Positions 39,701 to 64,000 of a stretch of 64,000 nt of DNA are shown here, piece after piece. The notes under the pieces are model-generated. The model was not told where the DNA came from. It was given only the letters and a program-made list of their open reading frames with translations, and ran no database searches. The stretch covers positions 434,001 to 498,000 of the forward strand of contig JALJCO010007877.1 of assembly GCA_023101725.1 (NCBI GenBank). The letters run 5' to 3'. Origin of the DNA: Atherinomorus stipes (Eukaryota; Chordata; Actinopteri; Atheriniformes; Atherinidae). Position 1 is the first letter of the stretch. Each line of letters starts with the position of its first letter. The position numbers and the translations under genes are program-made.

Positions 39701-40364
39701 CTCCATGCTGTTGTTCCCGTCAGCCTCAGCGGAGAACTACGTCACCTTCTCCCTGAGTCTCCCAGATCTTCTTGAACTTTCTCTTTGCTTATGGCTCCGT
39801 GTTGATGACCCACACATTGGCACCCTGCTCTCCTACGCCACAGAAAACAATGACAACCAATTAGTTCTGTATGGATCCACCTCCTCTGCTTCCTCCTCAT
39901 TCTCCCAACCTTCTCCATCCTCCGCTTCATCCATCTCCCTGGACTTTGTCATTGGAGACCCCGTGCATCGTCGTCTCCCCGTGTCATCACTTATGGACCT
40001 GCGCTGGCACCACCTCTGTGTCCTTTGGTCCTCTATCCAGGGCCGTTTCTGGTACTACCACAACCGCCATCTCATCTCCTCTGGCTCTGACTTTAGGAAG
40101 GGGTGGGAGATTCCTGGTGGTGGATCTGTGGTGCTGGGACAGGAGCAGGACTCCCTTGGTGGTGGGTTTGATCCTGCAGAGGGTTTTGTGGGGAGAATGA
40201 CAGGGTTTAACTTATGGAACCGAGTGCTGAGCCCTTCAGAGGTAGAAGGCCTGGCAGAGGGGAGGGGTGTGCCCAGAGGAGCGGTGCTAGGCATGGAGGA
40301 TATAAAGGAAGCCCATGGGGAGGTGCAGCATGTGGCCTGTGAATGTTTAGAGCACTGCTTCTGA
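33776..40364 (+). CDS. ptx4: Pentraxin-4-like secreted long pentraxin, with an apparent frameshift in exon 3
   Basis: Coding exons: 33776-33889 (ATG in a strong CCACCATGG context), 36303- or 36309-36475, 36920-37840 and 39688-40364. The start gives a signal peptide (LQILLYVFLLQLQ). Exons 2-3 encode a glutamine- and leucine-rich coiled coil as in long pentraxins, followed by a long polar, basic linker. Exon 4 is a complete pentraxin domain of about 225 aa with the signature region HHLCVLWSS (usual form HxCxSWxS, here with Leu for the Ser) and GGFDPAEGFVGRMTGFNLWNRVLS. In exon 3 the frame runs into a stop at 37527-37529, while the frame that joins exon 4 opens just after 37450. The switch fits one extra A in the A7 run at 37455-37461. 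Removing one base makes the total a multiple of three (about 627 codons). As written, only about 298 aa without the pentraxin domain would be made. Position next to clcn7 matches mammalian PTX4. Confidence 0.88.
34609..34814. mobile_element. Small miniature element built of AACCAAT-like units
   Basis: Ends CACTCTAAAAAT and TTTTAAGGGTGTG are roughly inverted. The interior is made of alternating TTGGTT and AACCAAT units every 20-30 bases. Elements with CACT(C/G)TAAAAA ends are common in fish. No target duplication was identified. Confidence 0.5.
34850..35095 (-). mobile_element. tRNA-derived SINE with LINE-like 3' tail
   Basis: Read on the minus strand, the head (about 35095 down to 35020) contains TGGCCTAGTGGTAGCG, a polymerase III A box, and GGTTTGAGTCC, a B box, spaced as in tRNA. 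The body has CCTGAGCAAGGTCCTTAACC and ACTGCTCCCCGGG, a conserved segment seen in many fish SINEs. The 3' part (AATTTACCCTCGGGTATCA) resembles the tail of the LINE at 58886-58914. Confidence 0.7.
35205..35628 (+). mobile_element. Tc1-type miniature element, copy A
   Basis: A 424-bp element with inverted ends CAGTCATCCTCAAAATTATT and complement AATAATTTTGAGGACGACTG, flanked by TA on both sides (35203-35204, 35629-35630). The interior matches copies at 45285-45824 (inverted) and 50650-51176. There is no transposase. Confidence 0.85.
38241..38863. mobile_element. Second TTAA-flanked element with about 190-bp inverted arms, nested
   Basis: Ends AGGATAAGTTTC and GAAACTTATCCT, flanked by TTAA at 38237-38240 and 38864-38867. 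The uninterrupted copies have a single TTTAAAAC at this spot, so the TTAA was duplicated on insertion. Arms of about 190 bp (38241 to about 38435, and about 38680 to 38863) are inverted complements. The centre is non-coding. Confidence 0.85.
38937..39325. other. Purine-rich block of probable low assembly quality
   Basis: This stretch is dominated by A and G runs with very few C or T, has no similarity to the corresponding position of the other TTAA-family copies, and ends abruptly where the family sequence resumes at about 39327. It lacks termini or a duplication. It looks like a poorly resolved or gap-filled stretch rather than an insertion. Confidence 0.55.
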
Positions 40365-42983
40365 AGAGAAAAAGTCAGCTGATCTGTCAGATTTACATTT
40401 GTTTTAATATACTCATATAATGCAAACACACTTAATATATCAGCATGGCTTGGACACATTAGCAAGTTCAAACCTGGAACCAACACAGATGGACAATGAT
40501 GTTGCACATTTGATGTTAAAATCCTTTACTTGTATGTCAATAATAACTTTGCAAGAGTTAGGGTCACAGTGATGCATCCTTCATTTGGACTGAGGCAGAC
40601 TTTTATGTATTGTATAATACAAATCTATAAATATCTTTAAAATTCTTAAATGTTGATATTTAATTAAAAATAGATTGAAAAAAATATGATAAAATATCAA
40701 ATTTACAGCTCATGCCTACTTTGACTTTAATGCTAGCAACACATCTTAAATAAATAAGTTGGGATGGTGCCAACAAAAGGCTGGGAATATGTCATGTTGA
40801 ATATCAGGTAAGTTACAGCCCCATTTCCCCCAAAACTGGAAAACTGTGAAAAACAGACAGCCGTTTGCAAATGTGTTAAACCATTTTGTACTCCCAAAAG
40901 AACATCATATCAGATGTTAAAAATTAGACATTTAAACATTTCATAGAAAATAGCAGCCCATTTGGAATTTGATGGTAGCAACAAATAATGATTAAAAAAA
41001 AGAGTTAAAACAGGATGATGTTTACCATTGTGTAGCACATTAGTTCTCCAACTTTTTGAGCCATTACCCCCCAAAAAACATACGTTGCTGTTTGCTGAAA
41101 TTCTGTTTTTCTCACCAAAATAGGGCAAAATTTGGGTTTTAAATGGCACAAGTAATAACTTTGTTTCTGGACATGGAATGATAAAGATTTGAAATGTATG
41201 CTAGAAAACAATCAGAAATTTAATAAATAAAGACTTTTTTTTGTGAATTCGGTTTACTGCGGTGACAAGGCACTTACAGTGGATATAGAAAGTATTCAGA
41301 CCCCTTCAAATGTTTTACTCTTTCATTGCAGCCATTTGCTAAAATAAAAAAAGTTCATTTTATTTCTCATTAATGGACACTCAGCACCCCATCTTGACAG
41401 AAAAAACAGAAATGTAGATTTTTTTGCTAATTTAAAAAACAAAAAAACAAACAAACAAAAACTAAAATATCACATGGTCAAAAGTATGCAGACCCTTTAC
41501 AGTGACACTCATATGTCTATTTCTTCTGATCCTCCTTGAGAGGGTTCTACTCCTTCATTGGAGTCCAGCTGTGTTTAATCAAACTGATTGGACTTGATTA
41601 GGAAAGGCACACACCTGTCTATAGAAGACCTTATAGCTCACAGTGCATGTCAGAGCAAATGAGAATCATGAGGTCGAAGGAACTGTCCAAGGAGCTCAGA
41701 GACAGAATTGTGGTGAGGCGCAGATCTGGACAAGGTTACAAAAGAACTTTTGCAGCACTAAAGGTTCCTAAGAGCACTGTGGCCTCCATAGTCCTTATAT
41801 GGAAGAGGTTTGGGACGACCAGAACTCTTCCTAGACCCGGCTGTCCAGCCAAACTGAGCAATCCTGGGAGAAGAGCCTTGGTAAGAGAGATAAAAAAGAA
41901 GCCAAAGATCACTGTGGCTGAGCTCCAGAGATGCAGTAGGGAGATGGGAGGAAGTTCTACAAAGTCATCTATCACTGCAGCCTTCACCACTCGTGGCTTT
42001 ATGGCAGAGTGGCTCGATGGAAGCTTCTCCCCAGTGCAAGACATATAAAAGCCCGCATAGAGTTTGCCAAAAAACACAAAGGACTCCCAGACTGTGAGAA
42101 ATAAGATTCTCTGGTCTGATGAGACCAAGATTGAACTTTTTAGAGTTAATTCTAAATGGTATGTGTGGAGAAAACCAGGCACTGCTCATCACCTGCCCAA
42201 TACGATCCCAACAGTGAAACATGGTGGTGGCAACATCATGCTATGGGGATGCTTTTCAGCTGCAGGGACAGGACGAGTGGTGAAGGAAAGATGAAAGCGG
42301 CCAAGTACAGAGAGATCCTGGAAGACAACCTCTTCCAGAATGCTCAGAACCTCAGACTGGGCTGAAGGTTCACCTTCCAACAAGACAATGACCCTAAGCA
42401 CACAGCTAAAATCAACTACTCTCGTTGAGATAACACCAAATTCTGACTTTTAATGTGGCATTAGTGATAATTTCCTTATTTATCCAGTAACTACAAGAAT
42501 CCACTTGCTAATTTCAGATTAATCTCTTTACAATAATTTGTCAGTTTTGACAGCTCCAATATAAACAGAAATTTATTTGATGAATTTAGGCTCTTTTTTT
42601 TTTTTTTAAATACAAAGTATGATTACATTATGCCTTACTTATTACATAATGTGATCACTTTATGTGTAACAATCAGCAAACTATTTTCTTAAAAATTATA
42701 ACTTTTGAAAAATAAATAAATAAATAAAGTTCTGGTATACATGTGTTATCTTTTTCTTTGTGCCCTTGTCTGCCCCTGGTCAAACTACAGTATGTTCAAC
42801 TCCACAACTATGCTGTACAATGCGCCTAACATTTATTTTTGGCCCTACGCGCGAGCCTTACAAAGCGTCACGAGACACAGGAGTGATCATGGGGAGATGA
42901 GAAAGAAGTATGTAGCCAGCAAACAGCTGCAGTTAATGAAGGGTTTCTCGACAGTTTAGAGGAGCGATTAACCAGCGGCCAAC
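40365..42983. other. Intergenic region between ptx4 and clcn7
   Basis: It holds the ptx4 3'UTR with an AATAAA at about 40749-40754, a truncated Tc1-like element (41277-42424), a short (AAAT)n tract near 42711-42730, and the clcn7 promoter immediately before 42984, which has a few CpG dinucleotides (for example CTACGCGCGAGCC at about 42845) but no clear TATA box. Confidence 0.55.
41277..42424 (+). mobile_element. 3'-truncated Tc1-like transposon with broken transposase
   Basis: Starts CAGTGGATATAGAAAGTATT at 41277 directly after TA, a known style of teleost Tc1 terminus. From 41647 the plus strand encodes a Tc1 transposase: paired-type N-terminal domain (SKELRDRIVVRRRSGQGY, PKSTVASI), then [10 protein letters not shown] with the first catalytic Asp, [14 protein letters not shown], and QQDNDPKHTA with the second Asp. 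Several frameshifts separate these parts. The sequence stops matching after about 42424, so the third catalytic residue and the right terminus are missing. Confidence 0.88.
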
Positions 42984-61646
<18,663 letters not shown>

Positions 61647-62169
61647 TACACACATGCACACACACCATGAACTATAACCGCCTGATGCCTCAGAGGCTGC
61701 TTACCACCAGCTGTGCAGCCATAAAGGACACCTTCGAAGCCCCCAGAGGTCTGTTATTCTTCGGGTGATATAAAGAATAACTGCCCTGTTAAATCTGAGT
61801 AAGATCAGAAGGATTCTGGTTTGTAGTTTCTTCAAGACCTTTTTTTTTAATATTATTATTCATTTTCTTTTTTGTGTGCTGACTCATCACATTTAGTTTC
61901 TTATATTTATCGTTTTTCTTGTGGCTTCAGCATGTTTTGTCTCCTGTGGTCGTACATGTTTCCTGAACCGGTTACATTTATCTGGGCCAAATGAAGCCAC
62001 AATGACTGGATCACTTTAAATGAAAGACTTTGTACATGATTTATTCTCCTGCAGTGAATCTTCACAGTAGCCTGATGTGTGAGCCTCCAGAAAAGTACCT
62101 GCACAGGAAACCAGAATGCAGCATCTGAGTGGCTTACACCGCTGTTGAATGTTAAAAAAGATGATGCTT

Positions 62170-62205
<36 letters not shown>

Positions 62206-63320
62206 AAATGCAATCAAATCTGGCTGATGTTTTGCAGACAGTCGCAAAGGCTCACATATTTAAGGCTACGGTTGTAAATTTACTGCATCATCATAAATCA
62301 GGTTTTAGTTGATAAATAGAAACCTCTCTGCTTTATGACGAAAACCTTCACACCTCTGTCCTGTTCTGCCTCATCTTCTTAATTGTAACACTAGATAATT
62401 ACCCCGTTATGAAATAACTATAATAATCTGCTGTTATGAAGATGCAGCTAAATAATAGTTGATTAAATACATTTCAAAGTGGGGGAGATGTGGGTTAATG
62501 TATGTCCTGCTACTGAATTAAGAGACATTTGAAGGGGTTTTCTTGGAAAATCTTTGATTCTTTGAGTGTTCATGTTCAGGATTTGGTTTATGTCTCTCAC
62601 TGATGAGGTAAAGTTTTAACGTTATCCATGTTTGTGTAGCTTTGCACTGAGAAATGTTATTTATTGTTGTTAGTGAATGATGTTTTAATTTAAAATGAAG
62701 GGGATGGATTGAGCTCGTGTATGGTCAGTTTGGGTTTAACATCCCATGATTTATCATCTTGTCCAGCTTGTCATGAGGACTTAAAAAAATGCCTGAACAT
62801 CTGTCCAGCTGGATACTGATGTGTCGTCTAGCTGGAGACTGATGTGTCATCCATCTGTATTTCTGGTAGTTCTCTTGAGGAAGTATACACGGATGATGTC
62901 TTTGTACTTCTGTCAGTAAAAACTAGGTTGTTTCTCAAAGGTACGATCATTTTAAAGTTATTTCTAAAGGTTTGCACTTCGACCTCCTACTAAAAAGAAA
63001 AAAAAAAAATCCGTTCAAAGTTTTGTAGAAGTGCCCAAAAGTGTCTCCTTTATGATTCTCTGTATGAATGCAAGTCTTTGAACAAATGTTCTCTCACTCC
63101 ACAGATACATGTAGCTTTCTGATTGTTTGTACATCTAACATTTTTTTCATTATCTGTGTTCGTTTTCTTTTTTGTGCACTTCATTTTGACCCTTTAATTT
63201 GGTTTCCTTACACGATTTTGTTGTGATTTATGTAAAAAACAAAAAAACAGTCAAGTTCGCTCTCTTTTATAGCCACTGGACAAGCCTTTTGTGAAATAAA
63301 GTTGGAATCTATCTATTGTT
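61647..63320 (+). other. clcn7: clcn7 3' untranslated region
   Basis: Follows the TAG at 61644-61646. It contains a short TA microsatellite (62178-62200) and several T or A runs. A strong AATAAA at 63295-63300 is followed by a GT-rich stretch (from about 63340), the usual layout of a poly(A) site, so the UTR would be about 1.67 kb. Confidence 0.7.
62178..62200. repeat. (TA)n microsatellite in the clcn7 3'UTR
   Basis: About 12 TA units followed by a short A run. Confidence 0.9.
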
Positions 63321-63697
63321 AGATCTCCTTGTACATTTGATTGGTGTGTTTATGCTTCCCATATTACTCCCCTCCTCCTTATCATCTAATATTAAAAAAA
63401 AAAAAATCAGGAAAAGTAAGTAAGGTACCTCATTTTTATCACAATCAAAACCTTTCCACTTATCCAAATGTAACAGCTATACCAAGGTTTTATCAATGAT
63501 TTATGAAATCATAATTTGAATACTGATTGATAAACTTCAAAGCATTCATCCCAAATCATACTTTTATCTTAAGGCTTTTACAGCAGATTTTAAAGTACCA
63601 TTTCCTCACCATTACTTGCAGACATGGCTCAAAATTCATTAGCATAGTTGAGCTGCAGTTGTTGAGCCAAATAAAGCAGTTATTACTTTTCCTAGAT

Positions 63698-63877
63698 CAA
63701 GGATCTCAAAGTCTAGTCCTTCATTTAAATGCTTCCCTGATCAAACACACTTGATGCAAATGAAATAAATCCACCAGCTTGTCAACTTCTGCACAATCAC
63801 TAGATCAGGTCTTGAAGCAGGAAACATCTAAAATCTCCAGAACGGTAGCCCTTGCGCACCAGAGTTTAAGGTTGCTG
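63698..63877. mobile_element. Decayed hAT-type miniature element
   Basis: Begins CAAGGATCTCAAAGTCTAGTCC and contains GATCAAACACACTTGATGCAAAT and GCAGGAAACATCTAAAAT. This is similar to a very common fish miniature family with CAGGGGT(G/C)TCAAACTCC ends and an 'aaacatctaaaa' interior. The right boundary and target duplication are not clear. Confidence 0.5.
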
Positions 63878-64000
63878 CTACAGAGGAATTTAAAGGTGGA
63901 TTTAGTTTTAAAACTCTCCGAAAATGTCGACAATTCTGCTTGGTTTTATTGAATTTGAAATTGGTAATTTGATCTATCAGCTTTTTAAACATTTGTTATA

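Noticed and set aside
42860..42872. Possible TFEB (CLEAR) box, GCGTCACGAGAC, just upstream of clcn7
   Set aside because: The core is CACGAG rather than CACGTG; one near match is not evidence, although mammalian CLCN7 is a known TFEB target.

Overview
This is vertebrate nuclear DNA. Genes have many short exons with GT/AG introns, introns are AT-rich, and the repeats (Tc1-like elements, hAT and TTAA-flanked miniature elements, an L2/CR1-type LINE, a tRNA-derived SINE, long AT microsatellites) are typical of a ray-finned fish, probably a percomorph. The species cannot be named from the sequence. No operons, CRISPR arrays, classical tRNA or rRNA genes were seen.

Five protein-coding genes are supported. 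From left to right: the last five coding exons of usp7 (+, 202-2923) with its 3'UTR; a complete LITAF-domain gene (-, coding 8530-9801, with a probable non-coding first exon near 14.3 kb); a complete slc2a6/GLUT6 gene (-, 25551-32638, 9 coding exons, 503 aa); a pentraxin-4 gene ptx4 (+, 33776-40364, 4 coding exons) whose third exon carries an apparent one-base insertion in an A7 run; and a complete clcn7 gene (+, 42984-61646, 25 coding exons, 799 aa). The order ptx4 then clcn7 on one strand matches the mammalian arrangement. slc2a6 and ptx4 are head to head about 1.1 kb apart. LITAF, GLUT6 and ClC-7 families are all associated with late endosomes or lysosomes; here GLUT6 and ClC-7 both have an N-terminal TPLL dileucine-type signal. 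This is shared location, not evidence for a joint pathway.

About 85% or more of the window is intron or intergenic DNA. Much of it is mobile-element debris, including several insertions with readable target duplications: three hAT-type elements with perfect or 7/8 matching 8-bp duplications plus one carrying remains of a transposase, four copies of a TTAA-flanked family (AGGTACAGTATG ends), a second TTAA-flanked element nested in one of them, an 826-bp element with about 230-bp inverted arms nested in another, three copies of a Tc1-type miniature family, and a near-perfect 196-bp palindrome. A 5'-truncated L2/CR1-like LINE sits in sense orientation in a clcn7 intron, and a SINE in a ptx4 intron has a similar 3' tail.

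I found no convincing new biological system. The most useful leads are the ptx4 frameshift (real or assembly error), the nested elements with clear insertion history, the long-arm element with a candidate 9-bp duplication, and a purine-rich block at about 38.94-39.32 kb that looks like an assembly artefact.
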